Shown one piece after another: positions 1 through 7,117 of a stretch of DNA of 12,680 nt. Numbering within the stretch: the first letter of the stretch is position 1; each line of letters begins with the position of its first letter. Position numbers and translations under genes: made by a program. The notes under the pieces are model-generated. The model saw nothing but the letters and a program-made list of their open reading frames with translations, did not search any database and had not been told where the DNA came from. Source of the stretch: Gammaproteobacteria bacterium (GTDB lineage Bacteria; Pseudomonadota; Gammaproteobacteria; Steroidobacterales; Steroidobacteraceae); contig VBNP01000062.1 in assembly GCA_005877965.1 (NCBI GenBank), positions 1-12,680 of the forward strand, given 5' to 3'.

Positions 1-286
1 CGCGCATCAGCGCATCGAGGCTTTCGGCCTGACTCTTGCGCTCGCTGTGGGTCGCCAGCAGGTACTGCGCGACGTGCTCCATCTCCTCGGCGAGCAGCGC
101 CGCGCCGTAGATCTCCAGTACCCGCAGCACACCCTGCACCTGGTGCAGGTCCTTGGCGCAGCGCTCGAGCAGCGTGGCGTTGTCGGGCTGCTCGACATAA
201 GTCTCGAGGGCGCCGCGGGCCTCCGCCAGCGTGGCGTTCACTTCACGAGCGACGAGATCGAATGTCTGGGAGGCGACTTCAGGCAT
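1..286 (-). CDS. chpA: ChpA/PilL-type chemotaxis histidine kinase, N-terminal fragment
   Basis: The 95 visible codons run off the left edge. The protein begins MPEVASQTFDLVAREVNATL and is helical and acidic, as expected for the N-terminal module of ChpA/PilL, the very large hybrid kinase (about 2000 residues or more in the family) that phosphorylates PilG and PilH. Residues 46-52 read DLHQVQG. This resembles a histidine-phosphotransfer motif (HxxKG) with Lys replaced by Gln, so this first module may be a pseudo-Hpt, similar to the FimL-like start of known ChpA proteins. The ATG at 286-284 is the only start in frame after the pilJ stop, and the gap to pilJ is 22 bp. There is no pilK methyltransferase gene between pilJ and this gene, unlike in P. 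aeruginosa. Identification rests on the short visible part and strongly on operon position. Confidence 0.85.
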   Translation of the reverse strand, partial: MPEVASQTFDLVAREVNATLAEARGALETYVEQPDNATLLERCAKDLHQVQGVLRVLEIYGAALLAEEMEHVAQYLLATHSERKSQAESLDALMR

Positions 287-308
287 GCAGTGGCTTTCGC
301 AATAGAGT

Positions 309-2363
309 CTAAGAGCCGCCCAGCGCGGAGATCTGCCGCACCTTCGCCGTGGTGAGCGTGGCGTCCTCCACGCGCCTGACGGCGCTGCTCGAGACGAGGC
401 GTTCGTCCGGGTTGCCGGGCAGACGGAAGCCCGTGGCGGACTTGCGCAGCCCGGCGGAGAGCTCGGCCAGCTTGGCGATGGCGGCCGAGGTCGCGTTGGT
501 CGATTCGGCGGTCTGGGCGCTGATCTCCTTGAGAGCCTGCATATTGCGCGCGATGTTCTGTGCCGCGTGGGTCTGCTGGCGCGCGCTGCCGGAGATGTTC
601 TGCACCAGGCTCGCGATCTGGTTGGACACCTGCTCGATCTCCTCCAGCGCGGCGCCGGCGTTTTCCGCCAGCAGCGCGCCGCCGACCACGTCGGTGGTGC
701 TGCGCTCCATCGAGACCACCGCCTCGTTGGTATCGGTCTGGATGGTGCGTACCAGCACCTCGATCTGCTTGGTGGAGTTGGCGGCGCGCTCGGCTAGCCG
801 CTGCACCTCATCCGCCACCACCGCGAAGCCGCGACCCGCCTCGCCCGCCATGGAGGACTGGATCGAGGCGTTCAACGCCAGGATGTTGGTCTGCTCGGCG
901 ATGTCGTTGATGAGCTCGACGATGTTGCCGATCTCCTGTGAGCTCTCGCCGAGGCGCTTGATGCGCTTGGAGGTCTCCTGGATGGTCTCGCGGATGGCGT
1001 TCATGCCGTCGATGGTGCGGCGCACGGCATCGCCCCCCTTGTGCGCCACCTCCACCGAATGGCGCGCCACATCGGCGGCGCGCTCGGCGTTGCCGGACAC
1101 CTCTTCCACGGAGCCCGCCATGCTGGCCGCGGACTCGGTGGCCGAGGCGATCTGCTTGGATTGCGCGCCGCTCGCCCTGGCGAGGTGCTGCGAGAGCGCC
1201 TGGGTCTGGCGCGTCGCGCTCTCCAGCTGGATCGCCGAACCGTTGATGGTGGTCACGAGGCCGCGCAGCGCGTCCACCGCGTAGTTGATGGAATCGGCGA
1301 TGGCGCCGGTGATGTCTTCGGTGACCGTGGCCTGCACGGTGAGATCGCCGTCGGCGAGGCTCGAGAGCTCATCGAGCAGCCGCAGGATCGCCTGCTGGTT
1401 GCGGTCGCTCTCGCGGCGCTGCGCATCCGCCGAGACGCGCTGGCGCTCGACCGCGCCGCGCATACGCTGCGCCGCGAGCAGGGCCGCGAGCAACAGGCCC
1501 AGTCCCGCGACCAGCAGCAGCAGCGGCGCCCACGTGAGCAAGCCGGCGGCGACGGGGGTGGCGGACGGCGCGGCGGCGGCGATGTCGCGTGCGTCCATGG
1601 CGATGGCGCGCGCCGCGGTCTGCGCCGCCGGCAAGGCGGGCGCGGCGGCCACGGCGCGGTGCACGGTGGCGCTCAACTCCGTGTAGACCGCGTCGAGCGC
1701 CTTCAAGTGCTTCGCGGCCTCAGGTTGGGTCACGCGCGGCAGCGCCAGAGCCGAGCTGGCGCCCGCGAAGCCGGAGATGACCTGGCCCAGATAGTCGCTG
1801 CTCTCGGCGATGCGCTGCGCCGCCTGCCCGGGATCGGCCGCGCCCTGGGTGAGGGCGGTCACATCCAGCTCCAGCCGCTGGGCGCGCGCCTCGAAGCGCT
1901 CCAGGGTTGCGCTGACCGCGGGGGCGAGCGGCGCCGGCAGGCTCGCGCCGAGTGCGCCGGATTCGGTGAGCAGCCGCGGCACGAGAGCGGCGGTCTCGCG
2001 CGCCGCACTGCCCGCGTCCGCCAGGGCACCCCGCGCGCGCAGCACCGCCACGGCGTTGTTCAACAGGCGCGTGAATCGCGCATCGCTCGTGAACGGGGCG
2101 GCGGGCTCGCGCGCGGCCACCTCCTCGAGAGCCTTCTGATGCTGCTGGAAACGCGTGAGCGCCGCCGCATCGCCGGCCACCGCGGCGCCGGCATCGAGCG
2201 CGAGGTTGTAGAGCGCCTCGACCGGCAGCGCGCGAGCGCCCGGGGCGAAACGCGCCTGCACCAGGTAGAAGGACACGCCGCTGCCGATGAGCAGCACCGC
2301 CGCGACCGTGAGCAGCACCGCGAGGGCGGTCGGCGGGCGCACCGTGGCCAGCGGCGCGCTCAT
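309..2363 (-). CDS. pilJ: Type IV pilus chemoreceptor PilJ (methyl-accepting chemotaxis protein)
   Basis: This 684-residue inner-membrane receptor feeds the Pil-Chp pathway that controls twitching. Visible order: a first transmembrane helix at about residues 12-36, a roughly 240-residue helical periplasmic region, a second transmembrane helix at about 276-298, a HAMP-like linker to about 370, then the cytoplasmic signalling coiled coil to about 640. The hairpin tip reads MAGEAGRGFAVVADEVQRLA around residues 505-524, the conserved MCP contact region for the adaptor and kinase, in the form seen in PilJ proteins. I chose the ATG at 2363-2361 because it overlaps the pilI stop codon as ATGA, indicating translational coupling. 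An in-frame start 60 bp further up would add 20 residues (Gly/Pro-rich) buried in pilI. The C-terminus ends in a short tail without an obvious CheR/CheB-binding pentapeptide. Confidence 0.95.
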   Translation of the reverse strand: MSAPLATVRPPTALAVLLTVAAVLLIGSGVSFYLVQARFAPGARALPVEALYNLALDAGAAVAGDAAALTRFQQHQKALEEVAAREPAAPFTSDARFTRLLNNAVAVLRARGALADAGSAARETAALVPRLLTESGALGASLPAPLAPAVSATLERFEARAQRLELDVTALTQGAADPGQAAQRIAESSDYLGQVISGFAGASSALALPRVTQPEAAKHLKALDAVYTELSATVHRAVAAAPALPAAQTAARAIAMDARDIAAAAPSATPVAAGLLTWAPLLLLVAGLGLLLAALLAAQRMRGAVERQRVSADAQRRESDRNQQAILRLLDELSSLADGDLTVQATVTEDITGAIADSINYAVDALRGLVTTINGSAIQLESATRQTQALSQHLARASGAQSKQIASATESAASMAGSVEEVSGNAERAADVARHSVEVAHKGGDAVRRTIDGMNAIRETIQETSKRIKRLGESSQEIGNIVELINDIAEQTNILALNASIQSSMAGEAGRGFAVVADEVQRLAERAANSTKQIEVLVRTIQTDTNEAVVSMERSTTDVVGGALLAENAGAALEEIEQVSNQIASLVQNISGSARQQTHAAQNIARNMQALKEISAQTAESTNATSAAIAKLAELSAGLRKSATGFRLPGNPDERLVSSSAVRRVEDATLTTAKVRQISALGGS

Positions 2364-2938
2364 GCCGCGGCCTCCGCGAACGCCGGGCTCTCCAGCACCG
2401 AACGCAGGCTCAGGACCGGCCATTGCTCGTGGGCGCGGCGAAACGCGCCCGCGAGATAGCGCTCGCAGCGCGCCACCGTGGGGAGAGCGTCCCCGGAGAA
2501 TTCGTTTTCCGCGAAGCGGCGGAAACCCAGCACCTCATCCACCAGGAGACCGGCGGGAATCTCGCGGTGGTTCACCACCACCACGCGGGTGTTGCGCGTG
2601 ACCGGCGTCGTGCCGCTGCCGAGGAACTGGCGCAGATCGATGATCGGCAGCAGCTGGCCGCGCACGTTGGCGAGACCCTTGATCCAGGCCTTGGCTCCGG
2701 GCACCCGCGTGGTGCTCGCCGGCACGCCCAGCACCTCGCGCGTCTCCTCGCGCGCCACCAGGTACAGGTCCCCGGCCATGCGCAGCGCCACCCCCACCCA
2801 TTCGCGCCCCAAGCCGGCCTCCGGATTCACCTGCGCGGAGCCGGCGCGGCCGCGCCGCTCGAGCTCCGCGAGCAGCTCGAACGGCCGGTCCCGCAGGGAC
2901 TTGAGCTCGACTTCAGGTGGCGCGGACGGCTCGGTCAT
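2360..2938 (-). CDS. pilI: CheW-like adaptor protein PilI
   Basis: This 192-residue cytoplasmic adaptor couples PilJ to the ChpA kinase. The CheW fold spans about residues 45-185. The family signature ANVRGQLLPIIDLRQFLG lies at residues 90-107, and LLVDEVLGFR at 131-140 matches the second conserved CheW segment. The first 40 residues are charged and less conserved; PilI proteins usually carry such a lead. It lies 18 bp behind pilH, and its TGA overlaps the pilJ start by one base of spacing (ATGA). A second CheW-like gene (chpC in Pseudomonas) would be expected downstream of chpA, outside this window. Confidence 0.94.
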   Translation of the reverse strand: MTEPSAPPEVELKSLRDRPFELLAELERRGRAGSAQVNPEAGLGREWVGVALRMAGDLYLVAREETREVLGVPASTTRVPGAKAWIKGLANVRGQLLPIIDLRQFLGSGTTPVTRNTRVVVVNHREIPAGLLVDEVLGFRRFAENEFSGDALPTVARCERYLAGAFRRAHEQWPVLSLRSVLESPAFAEAAA

Positions 2939-2956
2939 GGGTTGGTCTGGCCCCGG

Positions 2957-3322
2957 TCACGCCGACAGGGTCGCCTGCGCCTTGGCGACCAGCTGATCGG
3001 GCGATACGGGCTTGATCATGTAATCGACCGCTCCCTGGCGCAGGCCCCAGATGCGATCGGTCTCCTGACCCTTGGACGTGACCATGATGATCGGAATCGT
3101 GCGCGTGCGCGGATCGTTCGCCAGCGCGCGCGTCGCCTGGTAACCGTTCATGCCGGGCATGACGATGTCCATGAAAATCAGATCGGGACTCATCTCGCGC
3201 GCCAGGCGCACACCCTCGGCGCCGTCGGCGGCGGCCGCGGTGCGAAAGCCATGCTTCTCGAGCGCCTTCTGCATGACGTGCAGTTCGGTAGGTGAGTCGT
3301 CAACGATCAGGATCAGCGCCAT
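2957..3322 (-). CDS. pilH: Type IV pilus response regulator PilH
   Basis: This is a single-domain CheY-like receiver of 121 residues, the family's usual length. It starts MALILIVDDSPTE, with acidic-pocket residues D8 and D9, phosphoacceptor D52 in the segment LIFMDIVMPGMNGYQ, T82 and K104 (MIKPVSPDQL). All residues needed for phosphorylation are present, and there is no output domain. In the pathway PilH opposes or tunes PilG, affecting PilT-linked retraction or acting as a phosphate sink. Three in-frame ATGs compete (3331, 3328 and 3322). I chose 3322 because the GGGAG at the end of pilG is then 9 bases upstream and the protein begins as PilH homologues do. The 3331 ATG overlaps the pilG stop as ATGA and cannot be excluded. 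Confidence 0.94.
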   Translation of the reverse strand: MALILIVDDSPTELHVMQKALEKHGFRTAAAADGAEGVRLAREMSPDLIFMDIVMPGMNGYQATRALANDPRTRTIPIIMVTSKGQETDRIWGLRQGAVDYMIKPVSPDQLVAKAQATLSA

Positions 3323-3327
3323 GGCCA

Positions 3328-3720
3328 TCATCTCCCGACATGCGTCTCGATCGCGGAGAGCAGCTCGTCCTTGGTGAAGGGCTTGGTGAGGTAATGCTCC
3401 GAGCCGACGATGCGACCGCGCGCGCGATCGAACAGACCGTCCTTGGAAGACAGCATGATCACGGGTATGGAGCGGAACACCTTGTTGTGTTTGATGAGCG
3501 AGCAGGTCTGGTAACCGTCCAGCCGCGGCATCATGATGTCGACGAATACGATGTCCGGCTGATGGTCGGCGATCTTGGCGAGCGCATCGAAGCCATCGAT
3601 CGCCGTGAAGACCTCGCACCCCTCCTTCGCCAGCAGCGTCTCGGCCGTGCGGCGAATGGTCTTGCTGTCGTCGATGACGAGTACCTTGAGGCCCTGTAAC
3701 TTGTTGTTACTGCCGGTCAC
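3328..3720 (-). CDS. pilG: Type IV pilus response regulator PilG
   Basis: First gene of the Pil-Chp operon, a CheY-like receiver of 130 residues without an output domain. In Pseudomonas PilG promotes pilus extension and cAMP signalling. Visible motifs are VLVIDDSKTIRRTAETLL at residues 13-30 (acidic pair D17, D18), phosphoacceptor D61 in FVDIMMPRLDGYQT, S91/S92 and K113 in LTKPFTKDEL; these are nearly identical to known PilG segments. The start is a GTG at 3720-3718, preceded by AAGGAG with a 10-base spacer. This puts the receiver domain at the usual distance from the N-terminus. The reading frame stays open upstream to 3831, but that extension is basic, not PilG-like and has no ribosome binding site. 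The stop lies 5 bases before the chosen pilH start. Confidence 0.95.
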   Translation of the reverse strand: MTGSNNKLQGLKVLVIDDSKTIRRTAETLLAKEGCEVFTAIDGFDALAKIADHQPDIVFVDIMMPRLDGYQTCSLIKHNKVFRSIPVIMLSSKDGLFDRARGRIVGSEHYLTKPFTKDELLSAIETHVGR

Positions 3721-3730
3721 GGTCAGGCGA

Positions 3731-3736
3731 CTCCTT
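3731..3736 (-). promoter_or_regulatory. Ribosome binding site of pilG
   Basis: AAGGAG on the minus strand sits 10 bases before the GTG at 3720 and decides the start of pilG. No comparably good site precedes the longer open frame. Confidence 0.7.
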
Positions 3737-3752
3737 CCATAACGGTTTAACG

Positions 3753-3814
3753 GCCCAGGGGACCTGAGAAACCACGCGCGCGCGTGGCGGTTTTGACCCC
3801 CGCGAAACCTGGGC
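3753..3814. repeat. Nested inverted repeats in the pilG leader region
   Basis: The centre is CCACGCGCGCGCGTGG (3772-3787), a perfect 16-bp palindrome. It is flanked by AAA at 3769-3771 and TTT at 3791-3793 with a CGG bulge, so an extended stem is possible. An outer pair, GCCCAGG (3753-3759) and CCTGGGC (3808-3814), encloses it. Since the neighbouring genes diverge, it is not in the position of a gene-end terminator. It could be an operator, a leader-RNA structure in the pilG transcript, or simply a GC-rich accident (the centre is an alternating CG run). Confidence 0.5.
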
Positions 3815-3858
3815 TTTGCGCCAGAGACCACACCAGCCGTGTAGTTTCACGGGCCCCT

Positions 3859-3881
3859 CCCAATGGGGCAAGCGCATTGGG
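3859..3881. repeat. Inverted repeat CCCAATG / CATTGGG
   Basis: Two 7-base arms, CCCAATG (3859-3865) and CATTGGG (3875-3881), are separated by 9 bases, a spacing that allows either a hairpin or a dimeric repressor site. On the plus strand it is followed by GGTTTT, which looks terminator-like, but no plus-strand gene ends here. It lies between the divergent pilG and gshB starts, so a regulatory site is the more natural reading. Confidence 0.45.
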
Positions 3882-3971
3882 GTTTTAACATATCGGTATA
3901 CCCCCTGCTATGCCATGCGCGTCACGTTTTTCGAAAGTCGCCTGAGCTTTCAACGTCTTCCATCGCCGGGG

Positions 3972-4001
3972 CAGACATATTCGCGCCGCCCTGAGCATAA
4001 T
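3972..4001 (+). promoter_or_regulatory. Possible sigma70-type promoter for gshB
   Basis: CAGACA (3972-3977, four of six bases of TTGACA) and CATAAT (3996-4001, five of six bases of TATAAT) are separated by 18 bases. Transcription would begin near 4008, shortly before the AAGGAG at 4016-4021 and the gshB start at 4036. Predicted by eye only. Confidence 0.4.
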
Positions 4002-4035
4002 CGGCGCTGCGGCTCAAGGAGCTTGGCAGGACCGG

Positions 4036-5040
4036 ATGACCGCTCTCAGACGACTGGGCGTGGTGATGGATCCCATCGGCGCCATCAGCTACGCGAAGGA
4101 TTCGACGCTGGCCATGCTGCTCGCGGCGCAGGCACGCGGCTTTGCGCTCGCCTACCTCGAACAGCGCGATCTGCTGCTGCGCGACGGCGTCGCGCTCGGG
4201 CGCACGCGAGCCCTCACGGTCAGGGCCGACCCCGCGGGCTGGTTCACCCTGGGGGAGCCGGCCATCGAACCCCTGAGCGCCCTGGGATGCATCCTGATGC
4301 GCAAGGATCCCCCGTTTGACACCGAGTACATCTACACCACCTACATCCTCGAGCGCGCCGAGAGTGAGGGTGTGCTCGTCGTCAACCGCCCGCGCGGGCT
4401 GCGCGACATGAACGAGAAGGTCTACACGGCCTGGTTCCCGCAGTGCTGCGCGCCGACCCTGATCACGCGCGACATGGGGGAGATGGCCGGCTTCCTGCGC
4501 GAGCACCGCAAAATCGTCTGCAAGCCCCTCGACGGCATGGGTGGCCGCTCGATCTTCGTGCTCGGCGAGGGCGATCTCAACGCACGCGTGGTGTTCGAGA
4601 CCCTCACCGACTACGGACAGCGTTTCGCGATCGCGCAGCGCTACATTCCCGACATCGCGGAATCGGGTGACTCGCGCGTGCTGCTGATCGACGGCGAACC
4701 GGTGCCGTACGCGCTCGCCCGCATCCCCTGCGCGCAGGATCATCGCGGCAACCTCGCGGCGGGTGCCCGCGGAGTCGGCCGGCCGCTGAACGAGCGCGAC
4801 CGCTGGCTCGCCGGCGAGATCGGCCCGGCGCTGGCCGCGCAAGGGATGCTGTTCGTCGGCCTCGACGTGATCGGCGGCTTCGTGACCGAGATCAACGTCA
4901 CCAGTCCCACCGGGATCCGCGAGCTCGACAAGCAGTTTGGGATCCGCATCGGGGAGCTGCTGATCGCGGCCATCGAGCGGCGCCTCACCGGCGCGCCGCG
5001 CCGCGCGCCCGCGAGCGCCGCCGCGGCCGCCGGGGGTTGA
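4036..5040 (+). CDS. gshB: Glutathione synthetase
   Basis: Cytosolic ATP-grasp enzyme that joins gamma-glutamylcysteine and glycine to make glutathione. The 334 residues cover the whole family, with landmark segments very close to the E. coli enzyme: VVMDPI at 9-14, ILMRKDPPFDTEYIYTTYIL at 86-105, NEKVYTAWF at 126-134, KPLDGMGG at 163-170 (the glycine-rich nucleotide loop), GEPVPYALARIP at 220-231, RGNLAAGARG at 237-246 and EINVTSPTGIRE at 285-296. The C-terminal 15 residues are a low-complexity Ala/Pro/Arg tail beyond the usual end. The ATG at 4036 has AAGGAG 14 bases upstream and a nearer AGGA 4 bases upstream. It is first in a seven-gene run on the plus strand and diverges from pilG, as in Pseudomonas. 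Confidence 0.97.
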   Translation: MTALRRLGVVMDPIGAISYAKDSTLAMLLAAQARGFALAYLEQRDLLLRDGVALGRTRALTVRADPAGWFTLGEPAIEPLSALGCILMRKDPPFDTEYIYTTYILERAESEGVLVVNRPRGLRDMNEKVYTAWFPQCCAPTLITRDMGEMAGFLREHRKIVCKPLDGMGGRSIFVLGEGDLNARVVFETLTDYGQRFAIAQRYIPDIAESGDSRVLLIDGEPVPYALARIPCAQDHRGNLAAGARGVGRPLNERDRWLAGEIGPALAAQGMLFVGLDVIGGFVTEINVTSPTGIRELDKQFGIRIGELLIAAIERRLTGAPRRAPASAAAAAGG

Positions 5041-5053
5041 AGCGAGCAACCGC

Positions 5054-5965
5054 ATGGCACGCCGCGCGCTCATCCTGCGGGAAGGCAAGGCCCCGGTCTG
5101 GGACCGGTTGCTGACCATGCTGTTCCTGGCCGGTCTGCTTCACGGACTCGTCATTCTCGGGCTCACCTTCAGCGCCAGCGCGGGCGACCGGGGCAGCGCT
5201 CCGGGACTGGAAGTGCTGCTGGTGTCCGACGAGCTTCCGGAAGCCGACAAGAACCCCTCCGCGACCTACCTGGCCCAGCGCACGCAGCTGGGCTCGGGCG
5301 ACACGCGCGACCCGGTGGCGCCCCACAACCGCTCCTCCTCCGCCCCCAAGATCAGGCACCCGGGCAGGCCGGAAGGCGACTCCCTCACCTCGAGCGGCGA
5401 CCGGGCCGGTGGCCAGGATGAGCGCATCCTCACGACGGTCGCCTGGAACACCGACGTGCGCTACCTCACCGACGCGGGCAGCAGCAGTGCAGTACGCGAC
5501 CAGCCGCTGCTGGTCGACGAGCCCCCGGTGGCGCAGCCGGGACCGCAGGATGAGGAAGGACCCGCGAAGCTGCGAGGACCGCAGCGCGAGGAGCTGTGGA
5601 TCACGCCCGACACGCGTGCGGCAACCCTCGCACCCTACCTCGACGCCTGGCGGCGCAAGGTCGAGCGCATCGGCACGATCAACTACCCGAGGGCGGCCCG
5701 CGGCGCCCGCGGCGCCGGCGCGCAGGCGAGTCCGGTCGTGGAGGTGGGGATAGCGGCCGACGGCACGCTCGACCGGGTGGTCATCCGCCGTACCAGCGGC
5801 AACCCGGGGCTCGATCAGGCGGCGCTGGCGATCCTGAAGCTGGCGAGTCCTTTCGACCCGTTCCCGCCCGAGCTGGCCGCTCAATATCGCGTATTGCGCT
5901 TTGCCTACGAATGGCAGTTCGTCGGCGGGCGCGTCGCCAGCGGCACCCTGTCAACCGTTCCTTGA
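5054..5965 (+). CDS. TonB-family energy transducer protein
   Basis: The 303-residue protein has TonB architecture: a short basic N-terminus, one membrane anchor at about residues 20-38, a long periplasmic linker and a C-terminal TonB domain at about 198-290. The domain shows YLDAWRRKVERIGTINYP at 195-212, then VEVGIAADGTLDRVVIRRTSG, LDQAALAILKLASPFDPFP and a final YEWQF. The linker is rich in Ser, Asp, Gly and Arg and lacks the long Glu-Pro/Lys-Pro repeats of classical TonB. In P. aeruginosa the TonB homologue between gshB and yqgE is TonB3, which has been reported as necessary for normal twitching and pilus assembly. Position and shape make this its likely counterpart. It starts 13 bp after gshB. 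TonB-dependent transport cannot be excluded, but no exbB/exbD or receptor gene is present. Confidence 0.85.
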   Translation: MARRALILREGKAPVWDRLLTMLFLAGLLHGLVILGLTFSASAGDRGSAPGLEVLLVSDELPEADKNPSATYLAQRTQLGSGDTRDPVAPHNRSSSAPKIRHPGRPEGDSLTSSGDRAGGQDERILTTVAWNTDVRYLTDAGSSSAVRDQPLLVDEPPVAQPGPQDEEGPAKLRGPQREELWITPDTRAATLAPYLDAWRRKVERIGTINYPRAARGARGAGAQASPVVEVGIAADGTLDRVVIRRTSGNPGLDQAALAILKLASPFDPFPPELAAQYRVLRFAYEWQFVGGRVASGTLSTVP

Positions 5966-5996
5966 GACTCGCAGGCCCCATGCCCATACTGGTGGC

Positions 5997-6638
5997 ATGG
6001 GCGGCAAGCACAGCTCCACGGCCAGCAGCGCCCCAAGTGAAGGGGCCCCGGGTGGCGAAGGCACCGGACTGGCCGAGGCCGAAGGTGGCAGCCTCACCAA
6101 CCACCTGCTGATCGCCATGCCGCAGCTTGCCGACCCGAACTTCGCGCAGACCGTGGCGCTCATCTGCGAGCACACCGACAAGGGCGCGCTCGGCATCGTG
6201 CTCAACAAGCCGCTGCCGATGAAGCTCTCGGACGTGCTCTCGCAGATGAAACTCGAGCCCTCCAGTGAGCACATCGCCGCGCAGCCGGTGCTGCGCGGCG
6301 GGCCGGTGCACACCGACCGCGGCTTCGTGCTGCACCGGCCGGGCGGGCAGTGGGACCATACTCATAAAGTGTCCGACACCATCCAGGTGACCACCTCGCG
6401 GGATGTGCTCGCGGCGATGGCGCGCGGCGAGGGGCCGTCGGATGCCTTCATCGCTCTCGGCTACGCGGGCTGGGAGTCCGGCCAGCTCGAGCGCGAATTG
6501 CGCGACAACGCCTGGGCGTCCATGCCGGTGGATCCGCGCGTGGTATTCGAGTTGCCGTTCGAGGAGCGCTGGGCCGGTGCCTGGCGTCTGCTCGGGATCG
6601 ACGTCGATCGCCTGAGCCCGGAAGCCGGCCATGCGTAA
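5997..6638 (+). CDS. yqgE: YqgE/AlgH family protein (UPF0301)
   Basis: The conserved family of unsettled biochemical function is clear: NHLLIAMPQLADPNF at residues 35-49, ICEHTDKGALGIVLNKPL at 56-73, GGPVHTDRGFVLH at 101-113, TTSRDVLAAM at 132-141, ALGYAGWESGQLE at 153-165 and NAW at 171-173. The protein ends in GHA, as the E. coli protein does. At 213 residues it exceeds the usual length of about 185-190 because of some 30 Ser/Gly/Glu-rich residues before the fold; no later start codon fits. The ATG at 5997 has no good ribosome binding site, and the frame is open upstream into the end of the tonB-like gene. The gene lies 31 bp behind that gene and 3 bp before ruvX, the usual yqgE-ruvX pairing. 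Confidence 0.93.
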   Translation: MGGKHSSTASSAPSEGAPGGEGTGLAEAEGGSLTNHLLIAMPQLADPNFAQTVALICEHTDKGALGIVLNKPLPMKLSDVLSQMKLEPSSEHIAAQPVLRGGPVHTDRGFVLHRPGGQWDHTHKVSDTIQVTTSRDVLAAMARGEGPSDAFIALGYAGWESGQLERELRDNAWASMPVDPRVVFELPFEERWAGAWRLLGIDVDRLSPEAGHA

Positions 6639-6641
6639 GGC

Positions 6642-7076
6642 ATGACCCGCGCCCAGACCGTCCTCGCCTTCGACTTCGGACTCAAACGCATTGGCATCGC
6701 CTGCGGGGACACGCTGACGCGCAGCGCCGCGCCGCGGCCCGCCGCCGTCAGCCGGGGGAGCCCCGACTGGCAGGCCATCGCGCGTGAAGTGCGCACGCTC
6801 ACGCCGGGGTTTCTGGTGGTGGGCGCCCCGTATAATGCCGACGGCAGCGAGGGGGACCTGAGCGCCGCGGCGCGCCGCTTCGCCGCCGAGCTCGAACGCC
6901 GCTTCGCGCTACCCGTTCACCTGGTCGATGAGCGCTTCTCCTCCCTGGAGGCGAGCGCGGAGCTCAAGGCGCGGCGCGCGAGCGGGCAGCGCCGGCGGCG
7001 CGTGCAGCGCACGGACATCGACAGCGCCGCCGCGGCGGTGATCCTGGCGCGCTGGTTTGCGGGCGAGGGCACGTGA
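6642..7076 (+). CDS. ruvX: RuvX/YqgF family RNase H-fold nuclease (16S rRNA processing)
   Basis: The 144-residue protein matches the RuvX/YqgF family in length and motifs: VLAFDFGLKRIGIA at residues 7-20 (first acidic residue D11), FLVVGAPYNADGSEG at 57-71, VDERFSS at 95-101 (catalytic-type Glu) and IDSAAAAVIL at 126-135 (third acidic position). The family has an RNase H fold and in E. coli is needed for maturation of the 16S rRNA 5' end; the older Holliday-junction resolvase label is not well supported. A basic stretch QRRRRVQR at 116-123 may contact nucleic acid. It starts 3 bp after yqgE. Its stop overlaps a GTG that could start pyrB, although a later ATG is preferred. Confidence 0.94.
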   Translation: MTRAQTVLAFDFGLKRIGIACGDTLTRSAAPRPAAVSRGSPDWQAIAREVRTLTPGFLVVGAPYNADGSEGDLSAAARRFAAELERRFALPVHLVDERFSSLEASAELKARRASGQRRRRVQRTDIDSAAAAVILARWFAGEGT

Positions 7077-7117
7077 GTCGGGGCAGGCACGCCGTTGACG
7101 CGAGGTCGGGAAGTGCA

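Larger units (their letters stand above)
3721..4035. other. Divergent intergenic region between pilG and gshB (315 bp)
   Basis: No supported gene lies here. The region should hold the promoters for both the pilG operon (minus) and the gshB run (plus). It contains a 16-bp perfect palindrome at 3772-3787 nested inside a wider 7-bp inverted repeat, a second hairpin at 3859-3881, an 8-bp palindrome GGTATACC at 3895-3902, and a possible sigma70-type promoter for gshB at 3972-4001. I could not find a convincing promoter for pilG, either sigma70- or sigma54-like. The stretch 3881-3900 is visibly AT-richer than its surroundings. Confidence 0.7.

Noticed and set aside
1041..2459. Long plus-strand open frame (472 codons) opposite pilJ
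   Set aside because: Its product is His/Arg/Gly-rich with no recognisable motif, and it lies exactly opposite a clear PilJ. It is a product of high GC content.
3723..3740. Five-codon frame (ATG GAA GGA GTC GCC TGA) just before pilG on the minus strand
   Set aside because: It contains the pilG ribosome site and has none of its own, so a leader peptide cannot be argued from five codons.
3319..3831. Longer pilG starting at 3831
   Set aside because: The added 37 residues are basic and unlike PilG, have no ribosome site, and would swallow most of the palindromic leader region.
3859..3890. Hairpin followed by GGTTTT read as an intrinsic terminator on the plus strand
   Set aside because: No plus-strand gene ends upstream of it, and the T-run is only four bases; a regulatory site is more plausible.
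3922..5118. Minus-strand open frame (398 codons) opposite gshB
   Set aside because: The plus strand matches glutathione synthetase along its whole length; the other frame shows only biased composition.
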